Made by a program: the position numbers and the translations under genes. The notes below the pieces were generated by a model, which had not been told where the DNA came from, searched no databases, and saw only the letters and a list, made by a program, of their open reading frames with translations. This document shows, piece after piece, positions 1 to 4,910 of a stretch of DNA of 8,966 nt. The stretch covers positions 1 to 8,966 of the forward strand of contig CALDKO010000094.1 in the NCBI GenBank assembly GCA_937898165.1, read 5' to 3'. Origin of the DNA: an uncultured bacterium. Its GTDB lineage: Bacteria > Patescibacteriota > Minisyncoccia > Phycocordibacterales > UBA1006. Within the stretch, counting starts at the first letter, position 1. Each line of letters starts with the position of its first letter.

Positions 1-30
1 CTGGAGTTCAGACGTGTGCTCTTCCGATCT
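1..30. other. Illumina TruSeq read-2 adapter remnant (artefact)
   Basis: The first 30 bases match, by my recollection, the 3' 30 bases of the standard Illumina TruSeq index/read-2 adapter, ending in the familiar GCTCTTCCGATCT. Genomic sequence begins at about base 31. An open frame that starts with GTG at base 14 takes its first five codons, and part of the sixth, from the adapter, so that start is false. The contig was evidently assembled from untrimmed reads. Confidence 0.97.
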
Positions 31-457
31 GACAGATTATACGATTTTCCTAGTAACCATGGCTCTTGGTTTCTCTGCCCTTGAAAACACTCTTTATCTT
101 TTACAACCTATATCGGAAAATAATTTAACATTCATATTATTCACTGGTAATCTACGATTCATTGGAGCAACATTATTACATACTATTTGTGTTGCAATTG
201 TTGGAAACATGCTTGGAATTGCATTCTATGAAAACACATTAATGAAATGGGTACATGGAATATTTGGATTAGGTATCGCAATTGGTTTGCATGCAATCTT
301 TAATTACTTTATACTATTGAATACCACACGCAGTATCATGATTGGACTTGCCGGTTTGTGGTTTATCGGAATCAGTGTGATCGTAGTATTCGGCCGCATT
401 CAAAGATTCCATCTCTATCATGGTCAATTATCGCGTGACGCAACCTTATCATCTTAA
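31..457 (+). CDS. PrsW-family intramembrane protease, 5'-truncated
   Basis: This is the C-terminal part, about 141 residues, of a polytopic membrane protein; its start lies beyond the contig edge and the in-frame GTG at base 14 is adapter. Three of the four conserved PrsW motifs are visible in order: GFSALEN, a membrane histidine in LLHTICVAIVG, and GLHAIFN (the H-x-x-x-N motif). The remaining motif, the paired glutamates followed by lysine, would lie upstream and is missing. About four hydrophobic segments are present, followed by a short polar tail ending at TAA (455-457). PrsW of Bacillus subtilis makes the first cut in the anti-sigma factor RsiW; other family members have few known substrates, so the substrate here is unknown. 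hsp20 follows after 15 bases with no terminator between, so the two are probably co-transcribed. Family assignment is good; function in this organism is inference. Confidence 0.82.
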
Positions 458-472
458 TCACTTTCTATTACT

Positions 473-997
473 ATGAAAAAACTTTCATTCTTCGAACGAC
501 TTACTGGAACCATTCGCATGCAGGATGATGAACCAGAAAATCGAATACATGATTTGGATCAAGATCTCGATGTAGATCAGCCAGTTCACGAATCAAAATT
601 ATCTCGCCTTCAAAAAATCTCATCAGCTCAATCAGATGATTATGGTGATACAGACATGGATCAAGAAGAAGCAGAGGCAGAACTCGCTGTTGATGTATTC
701 TATAATGACCGAGAAATCGTAATTCAAACAATGACTGCAGGGATTAAAAAAGAACACCTTGAAATTATTCTTGCCCGCGAGGAAATTACTATTCGTGGAC
801 GACGAGACAATCCAAATACTTCATATACCAATGAATTTGTTATTCAGGAATTGTATTGGGGACCATTTGGACGGACCATTCAGTTACCGGATGAGGTTGC
901 CATCGATGAAGCATCGGCAACAGAACACCATGGACTACTTACGATCAAGCTTCCAAAATTCAACAAAGGGCGAACTGTAAAATTGAAAGCTCAATAA
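473..997 (+). CDS. Small heat shock protein, Hsp20/alpha-crystallin family
   Basis: A 174-residue cytoplasmic holdase chaperone, which would bind unfolding proteins without ATP as an oligomer. The alpha-crystallin domain spans about residues 70-162. It includes the strand AVDVFYNDREIVIQTM, the IRGRR turn, the QELYWGPFGRTIQLP segment and the family signature A-x3-HGLLTIKLPK. After it, RTVKLKAQ offers V169-K170-L171 as the C-terminal I/V-x-I/V/L motif used for oligomer contacts. The N-terminal arm (about residues 17-70) is very acidic, with runs of D and E; this style is, from memory, common in parcubacterial Hsp20s. The ATG at 473 is the first start after the prsW stop and has no Shine-Dalgarno sequence. 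It is the last gene of the short + strand unit and is followed immediately by a strong terminator. No heat-shock operator such as CIRCE is visible in the short gap before it. Confidence 0.95.
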   Translation: MKKLSFFERLTGTIRMQDDEPENRIHDLDQDLDVDQPVHESKLSRLQKISSAQSDDYGDTDMDQEEAEAELAVDVFYNDREIVIQTMTAGIKKEHLEIILAREEITIRGRRDNPNTSYTNEFVIQELYWGPFGRTIQLPDEVAIDEASATEHHGLLTIKLPKFNKGRTVKLKAQ

Positions 998-1019
998 AAA
1001 ACACCGTGAGGTGTTTTTT
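996..1019. terminator. Bidirectional terminator between hsp20 and tRNA-Phe
   Basis: A perfect 10-bp inverted repeat: AAAAAACACC (996-1005), loop GTGA (1006-1009), GGTGTTTTTT (1010-1019). The A- and T-runs on the two arms provide a U-tract in either direction. It overlaps the last two bases of the hsp20 TAA stop and lies 16 bases beyond the 3' end of the convergent tRNA-Phe, so it can end both transcripts. Confidence 0.92.
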
Positions 1020-1035
1020 ATTGTTTATATATATG

Positions 1036-1108
1036 TGCCGAGACCCGGGCTCGAACCGGGGACCTATTCCTCTTCAGGGAAGCGCTCTACCAACTGAGCT
1101 ATCTCGGC
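1036..1108 (-). tRNA. tRNA-Phe (anticodon GAA)
   Basis: The reverse strand folds as a complete 73-nt cloverleaf. The acceptor stem is GCCGAGA/TCTCGGC, the D arm GCTC-AGTTGGTA-GAGC, the anticodon loop CTGAAGA giving GAA, and the T arm CCCGG-TTCGAGC-CCGGG, with discriminator A. The variable loop is five bases (AGGTC). The anticodon stem CTTCC/GGAAT has four pairs; the top pair 27-43 would be a C-U mismatch. CCA is not encoded (A is followed by CAT), so it must be added by a nucleotidyltransferase. The terminator at 996-1019 lies downstream. I see no convincing promoter immediately upstream. Confidence 0.96.
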
Positions 1109-1118
1109 GAGTGAGGAG

Positions 1119-1149
1119 CAACATAAGGATATGTAATATATTTATGTTG
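1119..1149. repeat. Perfect 8-bp inverted repeat upstream of tRNA-Phe
   Basis: CAACATAA (1119-1126) and TTATGTTG (1142-1149) are exact reverse complements separated by 15 AT-rich bases. The repeat begins 10 bases before the 5' end of tRNA-Phe on the - strand. There is no U-tract, so it is not a standard terminator. It could be an operator or a structured 5' leader that RNase P removes, or it could be chance in an AT-rich spacer. Confidence 0.45.
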
Positions 1150-1158
1150 TCCGAACGA

Positions 1159-1184
1159 TACCGAAAGACTAACGTATTTCGATA
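1159..1184 (-). repeat. Hairpin in the 1109-1259 spacer (possible leader RNA structure)
   Basis: Read on the - strand, TATCGAAA and TTTCGGTA form an 8-bp stem with one G-U pair around a 10-base loop. On the + strand the same position would be a C-A mismatch, so the structure favours a - strand RNA, probably the precursor leading into tRNA-Phe. The rest of the 151-base spacer 1109-1259 holds the inverted repeat at 1119-1149 and a weak 5-bp stem, AGCAG/CTGCT, at 1236-1249 just after the 88-residue gene. I see no coding sequence in it. Confidence 0.35.
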
Positions 1185-1259
1185 AATGTCCTAGTAAAAA
1201 CAGAAAGATAATTCTCTGTAAAACTAAAACAGAATAGCAGAAAACTGCTTTAAAATCAA

Positions 1260-1526
1260 CTATTTTTTGAGTCCTCGAATTTGATCTGGAATGGTCCCAA
1301 ATTGTATAAATGTTTTTTCAACTTGTGAATATACATCAACAAATTGATCAACATATGGTTGAAGGAAATAATAAACACCTAGAGCAGAACCAATTGCAAT
1401 GATGATAGTAATTGTTCTCCAATACATACTGTATCGCTGACGACGATCAATTTTTTTTAATAAATCATGATTTACTTTTGTCAGCTCATACGTTTCTGTG
1501 AGCATTTTTTTTGTTGTTTCATCCAT
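1260..1526 (-). CDS. Small single-pass membrane protein, CPR type, function unknown
   Basis: An 88-residue protein. A polar, charged N-terminal part (about residues 1-34, beginning MDETTKKMLTETYELTK) looks helical and may form a coiled coil. A basic stretch, KKIDRRQR, precedes one membrane helix (about residues 35-57), then comes a short tail containing PYVDQFVDVYSQVEK. From memory, very similar small proteins (an MDxETKxLLxEN-like start, a positive patch, one helix, then YFLQPY) are common in Parcubacteria; nobody has assigned a function that I know of. I infer the N-in orientation from the positive residues before the helix. The ATG at 1526 lies about two bases downstream of the expected transcription start of the extended -10 element at 1535-1543, so the mRNA is probably leaderless. 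The gene has its own promoter and lies after the terminator of the upstream gene. The stop codon is TAG. Confidence 0.85.
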   Translation of the reverse strand: MDETTKKMLTETYELTKVNHDLLKKIDRRQRYSMYWRTITIIIAIGSALGVYYFLQPYVDQFVDVYSQVEKTFIQFGTIPDQIRGLKK

Positions 1527-1534
1527 ATTGGATT

Positions 1535-1543
1535 AGTATATCA
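1535..1543 (-). promoter_or_regulatory. Extended -10 promoter of the 88-residue protein gene
   Basis: The - strand reads TGATATACT: TG, one base, then hexamer TATACT. No good -35 lies 16-18 bases upstream. The predicted transcription start is only about two bases before the ATG at 1526, implying a leaderless message. The same nine bases precede the glutaredoxin gene. Confidence 0.6.
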
Positions 1544-1558
1544 TATAAATTTTGTAAT

Positions 1559-1592
1559 AAAAAATCACCCATAACATATTGTATGGGTGATT
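1559..1592 (-). terminator. Rho-independent terminator of the 144-residue protein gene
   Basis: On the - strand an 11-bp stem, AATCACCCATA with TATGGGTGATT, encloses an 8-base loop and runs straight into a T-run of six, two of which belong to the stem. It lies five bases beyond the TAA stop (1597-1599) of the 144-residue gene and insulates the 88-residue gene downstream. Confidence 0.9.
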
Positions 1593-1596
1593 GTAT

Positions 1597-2031
1597 TTAA
1601 TTAATGAAGTTTGAAATTACTGGCCATATTTTGATAGTATTATACCAAAACCAAGTTATCGATAATAATCCAAAAATAAGTAGAGCCGGTGCTGGGTATA
1701 TTTTTTTGTCAAAATACAGGTAAAAAATATACATGACCATACCAAACCAAAGGAACGATATAAGTAAACCAATTGTTGATGCAATAGTATCGCTCCATGA
1801 AGAATAATCATCAGTACCAGGTATAACATTACCTTCTGAACCAGCTGTCCAAAAACAAAAAACAAGATATTTGCTGATTGTGTATTTTTGAACAAATTCC
1901 GTTGTATTTGGCTGCATATCTATACTGCCATTATTATCTTTTACATGGTCTACGTATAACCACATTACTAATCCAATCACAAAACTCGCAATAGCAGAGA
2001 ATGTGAACATATAAAGGAGTATTTTTCTCAT
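1597..2031 (-). CDS. Hypothetical membrane protein, three predicted helices
   Basis: I do not recognise this 144-residue protein. Three hydrophobic segments stand out, at about residues 6-26, 84-106 and 113-133. Between the first and second is a polar stretch of about 55 residues with N, D, T and S and a single hydrophobic patch, YLVFCFWTAG. The first helix, just after MRKILLYMF, could be a signal anchor; there is no lipobox cysteine. No enzyme motif is visible. It is a monocistronic unit: a good -35/-10 promoter lies 31-58 bases upstream and a strong terminator five bases downstream. The ATG at 2031 is the first start after that promoter and has no Shine-Dalgarno sequence. It could belong to a lineage-specific envelope family; nothing in the sequence decides its role. 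Confidence 0.8.
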   Translation of the reverse strand: MRKILLYMFTFSAIASFVIGLVMWLYVDHVKDNNGSIDMQPNTTEFVQKYTISKYLVFCFWTAGSEGNVIPGTDDYSSWSDTIASTIGLLISFLWFGMVMYIFYLYFDKKIYPAPALLIFGLLSITWFWYNTIKIWPVISNFIN

Positions 2032-2061
2032 TATGAACTATTTAATTAACAATTTAAAAAT

Positions 2062-2089
2062 ATAATAACAAATATATCAAAAAAGTCAA
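2062..2089 (-). promoter_or_regulatory. Sigma-70-like promoter of the 144-residue protein gene
   Basis: The - strand has TTGACT (-35, at 2084-2089), a 16-base spacer and TATTAT (-10, at 2062-2067), with TG one base before the -10. This is the best full promoter in the window. The expected transcript has a leader of roughly 25 bases before the ATG at 2031. Confidence 0.8.
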
Positions 2090-2113
2090 TATTTTATAGA
2101 AAATATCATTTTG

Positions 2114-2185
2114 TGCCCTCACCCCGAATCGAACGAGGATTAACTCCTTAGGACGGAGCAGTTCTATCCATTGAACTATGAGGGC
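2114..2185 (-). tRNA. tRNA-Arg (anticodon CCU)
   Basis: The reverse strand folds as a 72-nt cloverleaf: acceptor GCCCTCA/TGAGGGC, D arm GTTC-AATGGATA-GAAC, anticodon stem GCTCC/GGAGT, loop GTCCTAA giving anticodon CCU (reads AGG), variable loop TAAT, T arm CCTCG-TTCGATT-CGGGG, discriminator A. There is one G-U pair in the anticodon stem and one in the T stem. CCA is not encoded. Its 5' end lies only four bases after a perfect hairpin, so it has no room for its own adjacent promoter and is probably cut from the glutaredoxin transcript. Confidence 0.95.
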
Positions 2186-2189
2186 TTAC

Positions 2190-2217
2190 AAAGATAACGC
2201 CAATTGGCGTTATCTTT
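2190..2217. terminator. Perfect 28-base palindrome between glutaredoxin and tRNA-Arg
   Basis: AAAGATAACGCC (2190-2201), AATT, GGCGTTATCTTT (2206-2217) forms a 12-bp stem; the whole 28 bases are palindromic because AATT is too. On the + strand it is followed by two more Ts. On the - strand, where the flanking genes are, only three Ts end the stem and then GTAAG follows, so as a terminator of the glutaredoxin gene it would be weak. It may act as an attenuator or as a processing structure before tRNA-Arg. Confidence 0.7.
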
Positions 2218-2223
2218 TTCTAA

Positions 2224-2481
2224 CTATGCAATATGTAAAGCTTCAGAAATAAGTTTTTCACTGAATCCAACCATAACTACGGGATCGTGACCTTCTTCTT
2301 CTATTTTAATAACAGGAACACCCATTTGTCCTGTCATTTCAACCATTTCTGATCGAGCCACCAAATCTTCTGCTACATTGATATCATGAAATGCAATGTC
2401 ATGTGCTGCTAGATAATCTTTTGCTGCATGGCAGAAATGGCAAACCGGTGTAGAGTAAATTGTAATTTTTTTCATAATCAT
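2224..2481 (-). CDS. Glutaredoxin-like thiol-disulfide oxidoreductase (CxxC)
   Basis: An 85-residue protein with a single thioredoxin fold. The active site is CHFC (C14 and C17), preceded by the first strand KKITIYSTPV. The cis-proline motif GVPV (P56) and the C-terminal GFSEKLI helix follow as in the NrdH/YruB-like glutaredoxin group. It would reduce protein disulfides or glutathione mixed disulfides in the cytoplasm; the electron donor and targets cannot be told from the sequence. ATG at 2481 is the upstream start; the third codon, also ATG, gives an 83-residue form that begins at the strand-forming MKKITIY and is equally plausible. There is no Shine-Dalgarno sequence for either. A promoter lies inside the 3' end of ftsB, so the gene can be expressed apart from ftsB. 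A hairpin and tRNA-Arg follow. The stop codon is TAG. Confidence 0.93.
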   Translation of the reverse strand: MIMKKITIYSTPVCHFCHAAKDYLAAHDIAFHDINVAEDLVARSEMVEMTGQMGVPVIKIEEEGHDPVVMVGFSEKLISEALHIA

Positions 2482-2504
2482 TTTAACTTAGGAATAATAG
2501 ACAC

Positions 2505-2533
2505 AGTATATCATTAGTTGAAAAGATTCACAA
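2505..2533 (-). promoter_or_regulatory. Promoter of the glutaredoxin gene
   Basis: On the - strand TTGTGA (-35, at 2528-2533), a 17-base spacer, and extended -10 TGATATACT (2505-2513). The -35 and spacer lie in the last codons of ftsB. The nine-base -10 element is identical to the one before the 88-residue gene. The predicted leader is about 17 bases. Confidence 0.65.
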
Positions 2534-2906
2534 TTTTGGACCATATAGCCCCAAAAAAACCTTTTTCCTCTTCAGTTTCTACAGCTTCAAGTGCTTTCTC
2601 TTTTTTATCATTATCTACGATCAATATCATCTGTTCACCCTGTTTTACCACACGATACCGGTCCCGAATTTCTTCCTCTTTTCCACGTTCTGTTGATAAT
2701 GCATCAATGTTTTTTTGCAAATCCATTTCATGTTGTTTTACTTGAGCCAATTCATCACGATAATCATTACGAATCGATTTTGCATGTGCATATTTTAAAT
2801 ATACTTTGAAAACTGAGATCCCGAGTAAAATACAAATAATGAAGAAAACCACGATCCAAAATCGTGTATAAAAAAAACTTTCTTTGTGATGACGGATACC
2901 TTGCAT
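2514..2906 (-). CDS. Septum formation initiator, FtsB/DivIC family
   Basis: A 130-residue bitopic membrane protein of the divisome. A short basic N-terminus (RHHKESFFYTR) is followed by one membrane helix (about residues 16-36), then a coiled coil (about 42-80), then the family hallmark EIRDRYRVVKQGE followed by the strand MILIVD (residues 80-98). The tail (99-130) is charged, then ends in a hydrophobic FGAIWSKIVNLF. In other bacteria FtsB/DivIC pairs with FtsL and links early divisome proteins to septal peptidoglycan synthesis; the partner is not in this window. The ATG at 2906 is supported by an extended -10 at 2925-2933, which gives a leader of about 12 bases. The glutaredoxin gene follows after 32 bases. 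It faces away from a 34-codon gene on the other strand. Confidence 0.92.
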   Translation of the reverse strand: MQGIRHHKESFFYTRFWIVVFFIICILLGISVFKVYLKYAHAKSIRNDYRDELAQVKQHEMDLQKNIDALSTERGKEEEIRDRYRVVKQGEQMILIVDNDKKEKALEAVETEEEKGFFGAIWSKIVNLFN

Positions 2907-2929
2907 AGTGATGTTATTTTGTGTAGTAT
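2901..2929 (+). promoter_or_regulatory. Promoter of the 34-codon small gene
   Basis: On the + strand TTGCAT (-35, at 2901-2906), a spacer of exactly 17 bases, and TAGTAT (-10, at 2924-2929). The expected transcription start is at about 2936, at or one base before the ATG at 2937, so the message would be leaderless. The -10 overlaps the opposite-strand ftsB -10, and the -35 overlaps the first codons of ftsB. Confidence 0.55.
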
Positions 2930-2933
2930 ACCA
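2925..2933 (-). promoter_or_regulatory. Extended -10 promoter of ftsB
   Basis: The - strand reads TGGTATACT, an extended -10 (hexamer TATACT at 2925-2930). A matching -35 is poor. The predicted start gives a leader of about 12 bases before the ATG at 2906. Because TAGTATAC is near-palindromic, the same bases serve a promoter facing the other way. Confidence 0.6.
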
Positions 2934-2936
2934 TAT

Positions 2937-3041
2937 ATGAATATTTTTAGAACAAAATACAAGACCTGGATTAAATGGGTATGGCGAGTAGTTGTTGTTT
3001 TAGTAGTACTTTCTATGACCGCATTTTTTGCAATTAAATAA
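2937..3041 (+). CDS. 34-residue single-helix membrane peptide, function unknown
   Basis: The product has 34 residues: a basic, tryptophan-containing N-terminus (MNIFRTKYKTWIKWVWR) and one strongly hydrophobic segment (VVVVLVVLSMTAFFA, about residues 18-32), ending in IK and TAA. This is a typical small bitopic membrane protein, positive side in. Evidence that it is real: a -35/-10 pair with 17-base spacing places transcription start at its ATG, a bidirectional terminator begins six bases after its stop, and it fills an otherwise unexplained gap between two divergent/convergent genes. The direction is opposite to all neighbours from 1036 onward. I recall small proteins with a similar W-R-hydrophobic-LSM layout in CPR genomes, but I cannot name a family. 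It could still be chance, since short hydrophobic frames arise easily in T-rich DNA. Confidence 0.6.
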   Translation: MNIFRTKYKTWIKWVWRVVVVLVVLSMTAFFAIK

Positions 3042-3047
3042 TCCCTC

Positions 3048-3086
3048 GTAAATAAAAACCTCACATGTTGTGAGATTTTTATTTAC
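3048..3086. terminator. Bidirectional terminator shared by the 34-codon gene and lepA
   Basis: Inverted repeat with core CTCACA (3060-3065), loop TGT, TGTGAG (3069-3074). After one C-A mismatch it continues as GTAAATAAAAA (3048-3058) with TTTTTATTTAC (3076-3086). The outer A/T arms give U-tracts in both directions. It overlaps the lepA stop codon (3079-3081) and lies six bases after the stop of the convergent small gene. Confidence 0.9.
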
Positions 3087-4878
3087 GCATCATTTTCAAG
3101 AAAACATCATGTGGAATATTTACTTTCCCACGACTTGCCATTTTCTTCTTCCCTTCTTTTTGTTTTTCTCGTAACTTCATTTTTCGAGTAATGTCACCTC
3201 CATACATATGTTGGGTTACATCCTTACGAAACGCTTTTATTGTTTTTGAGGCAATAATGCGCCCTAATGCATACCCTTGAATTTTAGATTCAAACATTTG
3301 CCGAGGCATAATTTCATACAATTTTTCAACCGATGAATCTGCCTCCTCTACTGCACGTCGTCGAGCCACCACACGTGTAAATGCAGCTACTACCTCATCT
3401 GCAATCAAAATATCCAATCGAGTTACATCTGCTTTTCTAAATTCTTTTATATCATATGCAATCGATGCGTAACCCGATGTTGCACTTTTTAATGAGTCAA
3501 AGAAATTTCGCATCAACTCACGAAGCGGCATCAAAATATCAACCTTTGTTCGTCCGTCTCCGAATGTCTGCATATCAACCACATCACCTTCATGTTCATG
3601 AACCAGAATTGAGATCGCCCCCAGATAATCGTTTGGTGTCATGATGTGAAGTTCTACCCAGGGTTCTTCCACTGATGCAATTTCTCCATCACTTGGGAAC
3701 ATATGTGGTGAATAAATTGTTTCCTCTTTTCCGTTTTTTAATTTCACACGATACGTAATACTTGGCATCGTTACAATAATATCAAGTGTAAATTCACGTC
3801 GTAATCGTTCCGTAATAATTTCCAAGTGTAACATTCCAAGGAACCCACAACGAAAACCTCGCCCGAGTGCCCCTGATGTTTCCTCTTCATATGAAAACGC
3901 AGAATCAGATAAACGAAGTTTTGAAAGAGCTTGTTTTAATGTCATGAAATCATCCTGAGATTCTGGATACACCGACGCCCACACCACTGGTCGTGGATTA
4001 AAATATCCAGGAAGTGCTGGTAACGGCTTTTTAACACCAGTAATAGTATCACCCACAGATGCAATACCTGGTTGTTTAATACCGGTCACAATATACCCTA
4101 TTTCTCCGCGAAAAATGGCATCTCTGGCTGTTTTTCCGGGACTAAAGGTTCCTACTTCGAGGACACTAAATTTCTCGCCTGCAATAGCAAAACTGACCTG
4201 ATCACCTCGTTTTAACATACCATCAAACATTCGAACATATACAATCACACCCTGGTGGTTTGAGTATTCGAAGTCGAAAACCAGCGCCTTGATTTCATCG
4301 TCTGATTTATATTCAGATTGTGGCGCTGGAATTTTTTTAACCACATGATCAAGTAATTCTGAAACACCCATTCCAGTTTTTCCGGACACTTCTAAGATAT
4401 CATCAATATCACATTCCAATACTGTTGCGATTTCCATTTTTATATCATCTACGCGTGCTAATGGCGAATCAATTTTTGAAACTACGGGAATGATAACTAA
4501 CCCTGCAGCTTTAGCCATTTCAAGTGTTGTCAAAGTCTGCGCCTGAACACCTTGTGTTGCGTCAACTAATAAAATTGATCCCTCTACTGCTTTTAGTGCA
4601 CGAGAAACTTCATATGAAAAATCAATATGCCCTGGTGTATCAATAAGGTTCAATAAATACTCTTCACCTCCTGATGAAAAGTTCATACGTACTGGTTGCA
4701 TTTTAATTGTAATACCACGTTCTCGTTCCAATTCCATTGAATCCAAAACCTGGTCCTGCATTTTACGTTTTTCAATAGTATGAGTCACTTCCAACATTCG
4801 GTCGGCCAAAGTTGATTTTCCATGGTCGATATGTGCAATAATGCTAAAGTTTCTAATTTTTGATAAGTCGTGTGCCAT
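3079..4878 (-). CDS. lepA: Elongation factor 4 (LepA), ribosome-associated GTPase
   Basis: A 599-residue translational GTPase, the usual LepA length; it binds the ribosome and is linked to back-translocation or to initiation and ribosome assembly. G motifs: AHIDHGKST (15-23), RGITI (54-58), DTPGH (80-84, with catalytic H84), SKID (134-137) and SGKTG (165-169). The LepA-specific middle contains GFLGMLHLEIITERLRRE, and the C-terminal domain ends with YGGDITRKMKLREKQKEGKK and a basic tail. G4 has Ser where NKxD is expected. I chose the ATG at 4878 (MAHDLSK): family proteins start there, and the in-frame ATG 21 bases upstream lies inside the promoter element. The leader is about five bases, without a Shine-Dalgarno sequence. 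Upstream murJ ends in its own terminator, so lepA is transcribed separately. The stop codon overlaps a shared terminator. Confidence 0.98.
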   Translation of the reverse strand: MAHDLSKIRNFSIIAHIDHGKSTLADRMLEVTHTIEKRKMQDQVLDSMELERERGITIKMQPVRMNFSSGGEEYLLNLIDTPGHIDFSYEVSRALKAVEGSILLVDATQGVQAQTLTTLEMAKAAGLVIIPVVSKIDSPLARVDDIKMEIATVLECDIDDILEVSGKTGMGVSELLDHVVKKIPAPQSEYKSDDEIKALVFDFEYSNHQGVIVYVRMFDGMLKRGDQVSFAIAGEKFSVLEVGTFSPGKTARDAIFRGEIGYIVTGIKQPGIASVGDTITGVKKPLPALPGYFNPRPVVWASVYPESQDDFMTLKQALSKLRLSDSAFSYEEETSGALGRGFRCGFLGMLHLEIITERLRREFTLDIIVTMPSITYRVKLKNGKEETIYSPHMFPSDGEIASVEEPWVELHIMTPNDYLGAISILVHEHEGDVVDMQTFGDGRTKVDILMPLRELMRNFFDSLKSATSGYASIAYDIKEFRKADVTRLDILIADEVVAAFTRVVARRRAVEEADSSVEKLYEIMPRQMFESKIQGYALGRIIASKTIKAFRKDVTQHMYGGDITRKMKLREKQKEGKKKMASRGKVNIPHDVFLKMMRK

Positions 4879-4889
4879 AATATATGGGC

Positions 4890-4898
4890 ATACTACCA
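4890..4898 (-). promoter_or_regulatory. Extended -10 promoter of lepA
   Basis: The - strand reads TGGTAGTAT (hexamer TAGTAT at 4890-4895 preceded by TG and one base). No good -35 is visible; the upstream DNA is the T-tract of the murJ terminator. The predicted start is about five bases before the ATG at 4878. The element contains an in-frame ATG (4897-4899) that a gene caller may wrongly take as the start. Confidence 0.6.
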
Positions 4899-4910
4899 TA
4901 TTTTTGCAAT

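Noticed and set aside
14..30. GTG at base 14 as the start of the PrsW-like gene
   Set aside because: These bases are adapter sequence; the gene is truncated at the contig edge.
501..731. 76-residue open frame on the - strand inside hsp20
   Set aside because: It is antisense to a clear Hsp20 gene, shows no recognisable domain or promoter, and its composition mirrors the acidic arm of the real protein.
1236..1249. AGCAG/CTGCT hairpin as terminator of the 88-residue gene
   Set aside because: The stem has only five pairs and no proper T-run follows on the - strand, so it is too weak to call.
2518..2809. Two + strand open frames antisense to ftsB
   Set aside because: They lie opposite the conserved FtsB coiled coil and are rich in S, F and H as expected from reading coiled-coil codons backwards.
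2795..3064. 89-residue open frame on the - strand across the ftsB promoter region
   Set aside because: It overlaps the ftsB start, both promoters and the 34-codon gene, and its sequence is low-complexity with no family resemblance.
4879..4899. Seven-residue N-terminal extension of LepA starting at the upstream ATG (MVVCPYI)
   Set aside because: LepA proteins start at the MAHDLSK-like position, and the upstream ATG lies inside the extended -10 element, so it would not be in the transcript.
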